From Listeria cossartiae subsp. cossartiae (GTDB lineage: Bacteria; Bacillota; Bacilli; Lactobacillales; Listeriaceae), in the NCBI RefSeq assembly GCF_014224155.1, contig NZ_JAASUI010000002.1, positions 186,001 through 250,000 of the forward strand: a stretch of DNA of 64,000 nt. The letters run 5' to 3'. Shown here one piece after another: positions 57,177-64,000 of this stretch (its first letter is position 1; every line of letters starts with the position of its first letter). Both the position numbers and the translations under genes were made by a program. A model generated the notes under the pieces. That model had not been told where the DNA came from. It did no database searches and was given only the letters and a program-made list of their open reading frames with translations.

Positions 57177-57216
57177 AAAAAGCCGGTCGGGAAATTAATC
57201 CTGGCTGGCTTTTTTA
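57177..57216 (+). terminator. Terminator of the serC-serA-DUF1015 operon
   Basis: AGCCGGTCGGGA (57181-57192) pairs with TCCTGGCTGGCT (57199-57210, wobbles allowed), flanked by A4 and T6. Confidence 0.85.
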
Positions 57217-57484
57217 AATGATACTAAAAAAATAAACTACTTAAGACAGACTAGAAACGGAAGCTTGTCTTAAATAGTTTATTTTGTGAAGAATAACCAA
57301 CTTACATACAATATTGTACATGAGTGATAAACGGTCGAACCGTTTTTTCCTTTGAATAAATTTTAGCATTTTTGGTGGTAGTTGGCAAGATTCTATAAAA
57401 CCCAACCAAAAACACTAGCGATTAATTTTCACGTCTATGATAATATAAAAGTGTCCGATTAAGTTAAACGAAGGAGTGAATCAC
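57217..57484. promoter_or_regulatory. Intergenic region with a long imperfect hairpin and a second terminator-like stem
   Basis: No ORF. A 20-bp stem with one mismatch joins 57229-57248 and 57266-57285. A promoter-like pair TTGTGA (57284-57289), 17 bp, TACAAT (57307-57312) is followed by AAACGGT-CGA-ACCGTTT plus T-tract (57329-57348), which would end transcription after about 30 nt. The AraC gene promoter is probably nearer 57430-57445 (GATAATATAA). Confidence 0.45.
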
Positions 57485-59827
57485 GTGCCACATTTGAAAG
57501 ATTATACGATTGGGATTCAACATATAAAGCAGCTGACTTCGGAAATTTCACTTGGAACAAAGTTGGTGTTTGCTATTTCTGGGCAAATAACTATCAAAAT
57601 CTCGGAGCAGAAATTTTATTTACAGGAAGGCGATATTTTAGTTCTTGATCGCAATACTTTTTATACAATTGAAGGAAATGAAACTAATTTAATTATTGAT
57701 TTAACTATTTCAGATACATTTTTTGCGCATTATTATGAGGATTATTTCCAGCATTCGTTTAAATTTTTCTCGAAGGAGAGTGACCCTGGGCGAGAGCGGG
57801 TTGTTGGGTCGTTACGAAAGTCAATTAGTGAGCTTTTGATTGCTTCGGCGACGAAAAAACGTGCCAATAAGTTAGAGGCGCAATCGGCATTGTTCCAGAT
57901 TTTACTGTTGCTTACGCGCTTTTTGAAAAGAGGGATTCCGTCTTCGGCACGGAAAGAAGTTAATGATAAACGGATTTCGCGCATTATTCGGGAAGTGGAA
58001 GAACGATTTGATGAAGCCTTGTCTCTGCGTGAGTTTGCGCAAAAAGAATTTTTAAGCGAGGCGTATTTATCGCGTTATTTTAAAAAGACGACTGGGCTTG
58101 GTTTTTTGCAGTATTTGACGGAAGTTCGGTTGAAGCATGCGATTCAAGATTTGCTACATTCGGCGGAAAGTATTACGGAAATAGCGCTGAAAAATGGTTT
58201 TTCGAGTCAAAAGCATTTTTCGGAAGTGTTCAAGTTTCATTTTGAGTTAACGCCTAGCGAATATCGCATGGAACATCATTCGGAAACGAATTTGTTAATA
58301 GAAAATCGGGCGTCGCAAATGGGTGCTAGTATCGAACATATTGCGCCATCGCCGGAGATTTTAGTGAGGTTAGCGGGACTTTATTACGATGTGGAGCTTG
58401 GTAAGGAATTAAATAAAGCGCCTTTTGAGAAAAAGAAGATTGATATTACGGAAAAGGCGGCGCGCTCCCTTAGTAAGAATATGAACATATTGACGATTGG
58501 TGAGCTGAAAGAAGTCTTGAAGCATAACGTGCAAAAGCAGATTATTACGACACGTGATGAAATTGGGATAAATTATATTGGTATTCGTCATTTGTTTAGA
58601 GGTTCAACGTTCTTGCCTGAAACGGAAACGGATGAGTTAGTGCCGACTTCTTCGCCTTATGCTAATGCGGATTTAGCGCTCACTTTTTTAAAACAGCAGA
58701 ATTTGCAGTTGTTTATTCGGTTGGAGTATCAAGATATTTTAGGTGATGAAGAAGCTGTTTTTGAGCGGTTGGATCATTTTTTAAGGCATTGTATTCAAGT
58801 TTTTGGGCGGGAATTTGTTTCTAAATGGCATTTTATGTTTTTTGAGCCGAAAAATACATATGCTGATAAAGAGGAGCTAAGAAAACTCTATTTGAAGCTA
58901 TATCAAATTATAAAATCGCGTTTTCCTGCTATCCAAGTCGGAAATTTTGTCCCATTTTCGTTATCAAAAGATGCGGTTCCAGAGCGCCACACGTGGTTTT
59001 TAGAAGAAGCGGATAAAATTGATTTTGTTGCCTTTAATGCGAACCAAAATGAAGCGGTAGATTTTTCGAAAGAGGATACGCAGTCATTTTTAGTTTCGGA
59101 GGATCATTGTTTGTCGAAAACGCTGAAATTGAAGGCGTTCTTGAAGCATCATCATATTAATAAGCCGTTGATGTTGGTGAATTGGAATACGCTGTCGGGG
59201 AATACTAGGTATACGAATGGTACGTTTTTCCGGGGCGCGCTCGTTCTGAAAACGATGTTAGATTTGGTGCCGGAAGTGGATGCGTTAGGCTTTTGGATTA
59301 ATACGGAGCTGCATGAGGGCGACGATAGCAAGTTAAATATTAGCCTTGATGGGATTGAAATGTTCCACTTTTTTAACGGAAAAAGGCCAGCGTTTTATTC
59401 AGTGAAATTTTTGAGACGGCTTAAAGGTGTTGTTGTGGCGGAAGGGCCGGACTTCATTATGACGAAGCATGTGGACGGTTATCAGCTGATTTTGATGAAC
59501 TGTGCGACGATTAATCCGCGCTATTCGGTGGAGGAACGGTTCATTAAAGAAGAACAAAAAGAAATGCATATTCGGCTTACGGGGCTTGAGGCTGGTGATT
59601 ATCAGGTCCGTAAATGGCAGTTTGACCGTGATAATGGGGCGCTTTATTCGAAGTATTGGCAGCTGAATAGTAAGTACGGGATGGATCAAGAAATTTTGGA
59701 TTATATTGTGGATGTTTCTCAGCCAACGCTTACGGTGACGGATGAGTCGATTACGGAAGATTGGTCGTTTTACGCTTATTTAGATATTAATGCGGTTCAT
59801 TTTTATGAGTTTAGAAGTTCGATTTAA
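57485..59827 (+). CDS. AraC-family regulator with C-terminal GH39-like domain
   Basis: 780 aa from the GTG at 57485, eight bases after AAGGAG. N-terminal cupin sensor (about 1-110), AraC double helix-turn-helix (about 165-265: LREFAQKEFLSEAYLSRYFKKTTG and SITEIALKNGFSSQKHFSEVFKFHFELTPSEYR), then about 500 residues resembling a beta-xylosidase-type GH39 barrel (KWHFMFFEPKN, MLVNWNTLSGN, GFWINTELHEG). Such fusions may sense glycosides. Target genes are unknown; the following amidohydrolase operon is a candidate. A long regulator with a degenerate or intact enzyme is unusual. Confidence 0.85.
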   Translation: MPHLKDYTIGIQHIKQLTSEISLGTKLVFAISGQITIKISEQKFYLQEGDILVLDRNTFYTIEGNETNLIIDLTISDTFFAHYYEDYFQHSFKFFSKESDPGRERVVGSLRKSISELLIASATKKRANKLEAQSALFQILLLLTRFLKRGIPSSARKEVNDKRISRIIREVEERFDEALSLREFAQKEFLSEAYLSRYFKKTTGLGFLQYLTEVRLKHAIQDLLHSAESITEIALKNGFSSQKHFSEVFKFHFELTPSEYRMEHHSETNLLIENRASQMGASIEHIAPSPEILVRLAGLYYDVELGKELNKAPFEKKKIDITEKAARSLSKNMNILTIGELKEVLKHNVQKQIITTRDEIGINYIGIRHLFRGSTFLPETETDELVPTSSPYANADLALTFLKQQNLQLFIRLEYQDILGDEEAVFERLDHFLRHCIQVFGREFVSKWHFMFFEPKNTYADKEELRKLYLKLYQIIKSRFPAIQVGNFVPFSLSKDAVPERHTWFLEEADKIDFVAFNANQNEAVDFSKEDTQSFLVSEDHCLSKTLKLKAFLKHHHINKPLMLVNWNTLSGNTRYTNGTFFRGALVLKTMLDLVPEVDALGFWINTELHEGDDSKLNISLDGIEMFHFFNGKRPAFYSVKFLRRLKGVVVAEGPDFIMTKHVDGYQLILMNCATINPRYSVEERFIKEEQKEMHIRLTGLEAGDYQVRKWQFDRDNGALYSKYWQLNSKYGMDQEILDYIVDVSQPTLTVTDESITEDWSFYAYLDINAVHFYEFRSSI

Positions 59828-59858
59828 AAAGTTCAACTAGTGCAGTTGAGCTTTTTTT
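59827..59858 (+). terminator. Terminator after the AraC-family gene
   Basis: AGTTCAACT (59830-59838) pairs with AGTTGAGCT (59844-59852), followed by T7. Confidence 0.85.
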
Positions 59859-60035
59859 ATGCCTTCAACACCGAATTTTTGACATTGGCTGGTGCCGTTT
59901 AGAAAAGAAGAAAATTTCAAGCTAAAACTAAGCAAAAAAGCAAACTTCTTTTAGGATAAATTTTTTTATAATAAAGGTGTAGTAAAAATACGGATGTTTT
60001 GGCCAGCAGAAGTATTAAAAATGGAGGTTTGGAGA

Positions 60036-61223
60036 ATGAAAGAGAAGTTGTTTCAAAAACTAGACGAAAAACGAGATCGTATGATAGAAATTCGTCGTTA
60101 CTTACATGAGCACCCTGAACTTTCTTTTCAAGAGGAAAATACGGCGAAATATGTGGCAGATTTTTACAAAGATATGGACTGCGATGTGCGGACGCATGTT
60201 GGGGGAAATGGTGTTGTTGTAACGATTGACACAGGCAAGCCGGGTAAGACGCTTGCTATTCGCGCCGACTTTGATGCACTTCCTATCCATGAAGAAACTG
60301 GGTTAGCTTTTGCCTCTAAAAACCCTGGTGTAATGCACGCTTGTGGTCACGATGGTCATACAGCTTACATGCTTATTTTAGGTGAAACGCTTATCGAAAT
60401 GAAACAAGAATTAACTGGGAAAATTGTTATTTTACATCAACATGCAGAAGAAACTCCTCCTGGTGGCGCGATTCAAATGATTAACGATGGCGCATTAGAC
60501 GGCGTGGATAATGTACTGGGAATTCATGTTATGTCTACGATGAAAACAGGTGAGGTTTTCTACCGCGAAGGCGCGATTCAAACTGGTCGTTCTTATTTCA
60601 AACTTAAAGTTCAAGGTCAAGGTGGACATGGATCTTCTCCACATTTGGCAAATGATGCAATTGTGGCAGCTAGTGAATTCGTTGTCGCTGTTCAAACCGT
60701 TATTAGCCGCCGTTTGAACCCATTTGATGTTGGTTCGATTACGATTGGTTCTTTTGACGGGAAAGGTAGTTTTAATGTAATAAAGGATGCCGTGGAGCTT
60801 GAAGGTGATGTTCGCTCGATGTCTGAAGAGGCGCGCAACATTATTCAAAAAGAAATTACGCGTATCGTTAGCGGGATTGAAGCAATGTTTGGCGTTACTT
60901 GTGAACTGGATTACAAAAATGATTATCCTGTTTTAAATAACGACGAAGCTTTGACGGAGTTTGTTGTGAACTCAATTAAAGGCGCAGATATTCCAGAAAT
61001 TACGGATGTTATACGCTGCGAACCGCAACCGCCATCGGAAGACTTTGCGTATTATGCAAAAGAGCGTCCGAGCTCATTTTTCTATGTTGGCGCGATGCCG
61101 GCGGATGGCCATTTTTACCCGCATCATCATCCAAAATTCGACATTAATGAAGATTCGCTATTAATTGCATCAAAAGCAATGGGAGCTTGTGTTGTAGATT
61201 ACTTAAAAGGAGAGAATAACTAA
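60036..61223 (+). CDS. M20D metallo-amidohydrolase (N-acyl-amino-acid hydrolase type), paralogue 1
   Basis: 395 aa from the ATG at 60036 (GGAGG upstream; the reading extends further 5' without a ribosome site). Metal ligands: Cys103 and His105 (MHACGHDGH), Glu138/Glu139 (HQHAEET), His164 (LGIHV) and a C-terminal His (HHHPKF). Dimerisation domain in the middle (GGHGSSPHLANDAIVA). Hydrolyses an amide such as an N-acyl amino acid; substrate unknown. About half or more of its residues match paralogue 2 at 62639. Stop overlaps the MFS start (TAATG). Confidence 0.93.
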   Translation: MKEKLFQKLDEKRDRMIEIRRYLHEHPELSFQEENTAKYVADFYKDMDCDVRTHVGGNGVVVTIDTGKPGKTLAIRADFDALPIHEETGLAFASKNPGVMHACGHDGHTAYMLILGETLIEMKQELTGKIVILHQHAEETPPGGAIQMINDGALDGVDNVLGIHVMSTMKTGEVFYREGAIQTGRSYFKLKVQGQGGHGSSPHLANDAIVAASEFVVAVQTVISRRLNPFDVGSITIGSFDGKGSFNVIKDAVELEGDVRSMSEEARNIIQKEITRIVSGIEAMFGVTCELDYKNDYPVLNNDEALTEFVVNSIKGADIPEITDVIRCEPQPPSEDFAYYAKERPSSFFYVGAMPADGHFYPHHHPKFDINEDSLLIASKAMGACVVDYLKGENN

Positions 61224-62623
61224 TGACATCAACTGCTTATAAAGGCACAAATAAACTTATTGTTGGGATTGTTTTCGGAGTTATCACGTTTTGGCTTTTT
61301 GCTCAATCAATGGTAAACATCATCCCAGCGGTACAATCGGATCTTGGGATTTCCTCAGATTTACTTAGTATCGCAATCAGCTTAACCGCGCTATTTTCAG
61401 GTATTTTTATTGTTGTAGCGGGTGGTATGGCTGATAAATTTGGTCGTGTAAAATTAACTTATATTGGACTTATTCTTAGCATTATCGGTTCACTACTACT
61501 TGTTGTGACTCAAGGTGCAACATTACTTATTATCGGTCGTATTATTCAAGGGCTTTCGGCTGCGTGTATTATGCCGGCAACTCTTGCACTAATGAAAGCT
61601 TATTTTGAAGGCGCGGACAGACAAAGAGCGCTTAGTTACTGGTCAATCGGCTCATGGGGCGGATCTGGTATTTGTTCATTCGCAGGTGGAGCAATCGCAA
61701 CTTACATGGGTTGGCGCTGGATTTTCATTATTTCCATCGTATTCGCACTACTTGGAATGCTATTAATTAAAGGTACTCCAGAAAGCAAAGTTGTTCAAAA
61801 TACGAAAGCAAAATTTGACTCAGTTGGACTTGTTCTTTTCGTTATCGCAATGGTTTGTTTAAATCTTATCATTACTCGTGGGGCTACATTTGGTTGGACA
61901 AGCCCAATTACAATCGCTATGCTTGTTGTTTTCCTAATTTCCGCGGGATTATTTTTCCGAGTGGAACTACGACAAGCCAATGGGTTTATTGATTTCTCGT
62001 TATTTAAAAATAAAGCTTATACAGGCGCAACACTTTCAAACTTCTTGTTAAATGCAGCAGCTGGAACACTTGTTGTTGCAAACACTTATGTACAAATTGG
62101 TCGTGGTTTTACGGCATTCCAATCAGGTTTACTTTCTATCGGTTATCTAGTTTGTGTACTTGGAATGATTCGTATCGGTGAAAAAATCTTGCAACGTGTT
62201 GGTGCGCGTAAACCAATGATTCTAGGTTCTGGAATTACAGCTGTTGGTATTGCATTAATGGCGCTAACGTTTGTACCGGGAACACTTTATACGGTACTTG
62301 TTTTTATCGGCTTTGCTTTATTCGGTATCGGACTGGGCATGTATGCAACACCTTCAACAGATACAGCGATTTCCAATGCACCGGAAGATAAAGTCGGAGT
62401 AGCTTCTGGTATTTACAAAATGGCAAGTTCGCTAGGTGGCTCATTCGGTGTGGCGATTTCCGCTACAATTTACGGAGTTATCGCACTTTCCGGAAATATT
62501 GATTTAGCTGCAATGGTTGGACTTTTAACAAATGTTGGTTTTTGTGTAGTGTCACTTATTGCTGTTGCGGTAACAACACCATCAGCGAAAAAAGCACTCG
62601 AATTAAAAGCTGCAAAAGAATAG
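61223..62623 (+). CDS. MFS transporter between two M20 amidohydrolases
   Basis: 466 aa with about 14 hydrophobic segments. Motif A GGMADKFGRVKLTYIG, and PATLALMKAYFEGADRQRALSYW; it is a DHA2-like or anion/metabolite carrier. Tight coupling with flanking amidohydrolases suggests import of their amide substrate or export of a product; the direction is unknown. Confidence 0.9.
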   Translation: MTSTAYKGTNKLIVGIVFGVITFWLFAQSMVNIIPAVQSDLGISSDLLSIAISLTALFSGIFIVVAGGMADKFGRVKLTYIGLILSIIGSLLLVVTQGATLLIIGRIIQGLSAACIMPATLALMKAYFEGADRQRALSYWSIGSWGGSGICSFAGGAIATYMGWRWIFIISIVFALLGMLLIKGTPESKVVQNTKAKFDSVGLVLFVIAMVCLNLIITRGATFGWTSPITIAMLVVFLISAGLFFRVELRQANGFIDFSLFKNKAYTGATLSNFLLNAAAGTLVVANTYVQIGRGFTAFQSGLLSIGYLVCVLGMIRIGEKILQRVGARKPMILGSGITAVGIALMALTFVPGTLYTVLVFIGFALFGIGLGMYATPSTDTAISNAPEDKVGVASGIYKMASSLGGSFGVAISATIYGVIALSGNIDLAAMVGLLTNVGFCVVSLIAVAVTTPSAKKALELKAAKE

Positions 62624-62638
62624 GAGGCTGTATTTATC

Positions 62639-63829
62639 ATGCGTACCAAGTTAATGAACATGCTTGAGGAACGAAAAGATGAAATCACTCAGATTAGACG
62701 TCATTTGCACGAACATCCTGAATTATCGTTTCATGAAGCAGAAACAGCAAAATTCATTCAAGATTTTTACAAAGGAAAAGATGTCGAAATGGCAACGGAA
62801 GTAGGTAATGGGCACGCGGTTGTTGTAACGATCGAAGGCGGCAAACCCGGAAAAACCATTGCTTTGCGCGCCGATTTTGATGCCCTTCCGATTGAAGAAC
62901 AAACGGATTTACCATTTAAGTCCAAAAATCCTGGCGTAATGCACGCTTGTGGTCATGATGGACATACGGCTTATTTACTTGTACTAGCAGATTGTTTAAT
63001 CCAGTTGAAAGAAAATATTCCTGGAACGATCAAAATTGTCCATCAACATGCCGAAGAAACACCACCCGGCGGAGCGAAAAGCGTTGTCGAGTCTGGTATT
63101 TTGGATGATGTGGACCAAATTTTTGGGATTCATGTATTTCCATTCGGTGAAAGTGGTCAAGTATTATATCATAGTGGCTACGCGATGGCTGGCCGCACCT
63201 ATTTTAAATTAAAAATTCAAGGTGTTGGTGGGCATGGTTCATCTCCGCATATGGCGAATGACGCGATTGTTGCGGGTGCTTATTTTGTGACAGCCATTCA
63301 AACGGTTGTGAGCAGACGCTTGAACCCATTTGATACTGGTGTTATAACAATTGGTTCTTTTGACGGAAAAGGTAGTTTCAATGTAATTAAGGATGCCGTG
63401 GAGTTAGAAGGCGACGTTCGTTACATGAATACCGAAAATCGCGACAAAATGGATGCGGAAATCCACCGAATTGTGGCTGGTATTGAGGCGATGTTTGGCG
63501 TGAGCGTGGAATTAACGTATACGAATGATTATCCGCCACTTTATAATGACCCAGCTGTAACGGAACAAGTTATTGGTAGTTTGCAAAAAGGTCTTGGGGA
63601 GTACTTAACAGAAATCTCTGAATATGATATGCTTTCAGGGTCAGAAGATTTTGCATATTATCTACAAAAAATCCCGGGCGTCTTCTTCTACATTGGTGCA
63701 AAGCCAAAAAATGTCTCACATGCATATTTTAATCATCATCCGAAATTCGACATTGATGAAGATGCGTTGTTAGTTGCAGCTAAATCAGTTGCAGACGTTG
63801 TGTTAGATTATTATAAATTAAATGGATAA
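62639..63829 (+). CDS. M20D metallo-amidohydrolase, paralogue 2
   Basis: 396 aa, ATG with TAGGAGG upstream. Same ligand set as paralogue 1: MHACGHDGHTAY, HQHAEETPPGG, FGIHVFP, FNHHPKFD, with extended identity (RRLNPFD, GSFDGKGSFNVIKDAVELEGDVR). Arose by duplication with different C-terminal substrate region. Last gene of the operon before a terminator. Confidence 0.93.
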   Translation: MRTKLMNMLEERKDEITQIRRHLHEHPELSFHEAETAKFIQDFYKGKDVEMATEVGNGHAVVVTIEGGKPGKTIALRADFDALPIEEQTDLPFKSKNPGVMHACGHDGHTAYLLVLADCLIQLKENIPGTIKIVHQHAEETPPGGAKSVVESGILDDVDQIFGIHVFPFGESGQVLYHSGYAMAGRTYFKLKIQGVGGHGSSPHMANDAIVAGAYFVTAIQTVVSRRLNPFDTGVITIGSFDGKGSFNVIKDAVELEGDVRYMNTENRDKMDAEIHRIVAGIEAMFGVSVELTYTNDYPPLYNDPAVTEQVIGSLQKGLGEYLTEISEYDMLSGSEDFAYYLQKIPGVFFYIGAKPKNVSHAYFNHHPKFDIDEDALLVAAKSVADVVLDYYKLNG

Positions 63830-63837
63830 TAGCTTTG

Positions 63838-63882
63838 AAAAGAGCATAGTCAGACTTTAAGAATCTGGTTATGCTCTTTTGT
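63838..63882 (+). terminator. Terminator after the amidohydrolase operon
   Basis: AAAAGAGCATA (63838-63848) pairs with TATGCTCTTTT (63870-63880), plus inner CAGA/TCTG pairing. Confidence 0.88.
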
Positions 63883-63914
63883 TAGTGGCGGGATTTAAAG
63901 AGGAGTGAATTCAA

Positions 63915-64000
63915 ATGAATCAGGTAAAAGGAGAAAGGCATTCGCTAATGGTATTACTCGTTCTATTTATAGGTTATACCAGTGTATACGTGGACAAATA
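63915..64000 (+). CDS. Start of an MFS transporter (partial)
   Basis: 28 codons only, from an ATG with GAGGAG upstream. The hydrophobic start with LLVLFIGYTSVYVDK resembles the first helix of organic-anion MFS carriers (YVDR-type motif). The gene continues beyond the window; family call is tentative. Confidence 0.6.
   Translation, partial: MNQVKGERHSLMVLLVLFIGYTSVYVDK

Noticed and set aside
57284..57348. Small RNA between the ser operon and the AraC gene
   Set aside because: The promoter-like pair and the terminator would define a transcript of only about 30 nt; too little support for an RNA gene.

Overview
The window is a Listeria-type chromosome origin region. It is low-GC DNA carrying rpmH-rnpA-yidC-jag on one side of dnaA-dnaN-yaaA-recF-gyrB-gyrA, a mevalonate kinase operon, a qoxABCD quinol oxidase operon and Listeria-like transporters. 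From memory of L. monocytogenes EGD-e the gene order matches the lmo0001-lmo0023 end joined to the lmo2818-lmo2856 end, drawn here in reverse orientation. No rhamnose operon is seen beside jag and no inlJ internalin gene beside the AraC-type regulator, both of which I recall at these places in EGD-e. This hints at a Listeria sensu stricto species other than typical L. monocytogenes, or a variant strain. That is inference and needs an alignment.

Left arm (1-28.4 kb, mostly minus strand, read away from the origin): a GntR regulator leading a mannose-family PTS operon that runs off the left edge; a secreted SH3-C39 peptidase-like protein; a terminator-bounded cassette (3.3-6.5 kb) with a predicted lipase toxin of the reverse-LXG (TslA-like) type, a small partner gene and four tandem divergent DUF1433 genes that look like immunity proteins; a 6-phospho-beta-glucosidase; qoxDCBA; the three mevalonate kinase/decarboxylase genes; a SpeG acetyltransferase; cardiolipin synthase; gyrA, gyrB, recF, an S4 protein, a MATE transporter, dnaN and dnaA. 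The origin is bipartite: DnaA-box clusters lie both upstream of dnaA (28.4-28.8 kb) and between dnaA and dnaN. The dnaA-dnaN cluster adjoins a five-unit DnaA-trio and an AT-rich stretch.

Right arm (28.9-64 kb, mostly plus strand): a hypothetical gene, rpmH, rnpA, yidC, jag, an ASCH protein, a drug-type MFS pump, a GNAT acetyltransferase, a DUF3857/transglutaminase protein, tRNA-Val(GAC), and a divergent LacI gene controlling a ten-gene operon (37.8-49.5 kb). This operon has the order of the E. coli ycjMNOPQRSTU cluster with a glycerate kinase inserted. It predicts uptake of glucosides such as glucosylglycerate, C3 oxidation/C4 epimerisation of gulosides, phosphorolysis by GH13_18 and GH65 enzymes, and capture of glycerate and beta-glucose-1-phosphate. 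It is followed by a thioredoxin-like gene, a nitroreductase, a gene with a LexA-like box, a MarR-MFS pair, serC-serA-DUF1015, an AraC regulator with a GH39-like C-terminus, and two paralogous M20 amidohydrolases around an MFS transporter.

Five perfect 16-bp parS sites lie at 32-50 kb, all on one side of the origin. Four Noc-type sites (one perfect, three with a single shared change) are spread on both sides. Together they mark this as the origin segregation domain, although parAB and noc themselves are not in the window.
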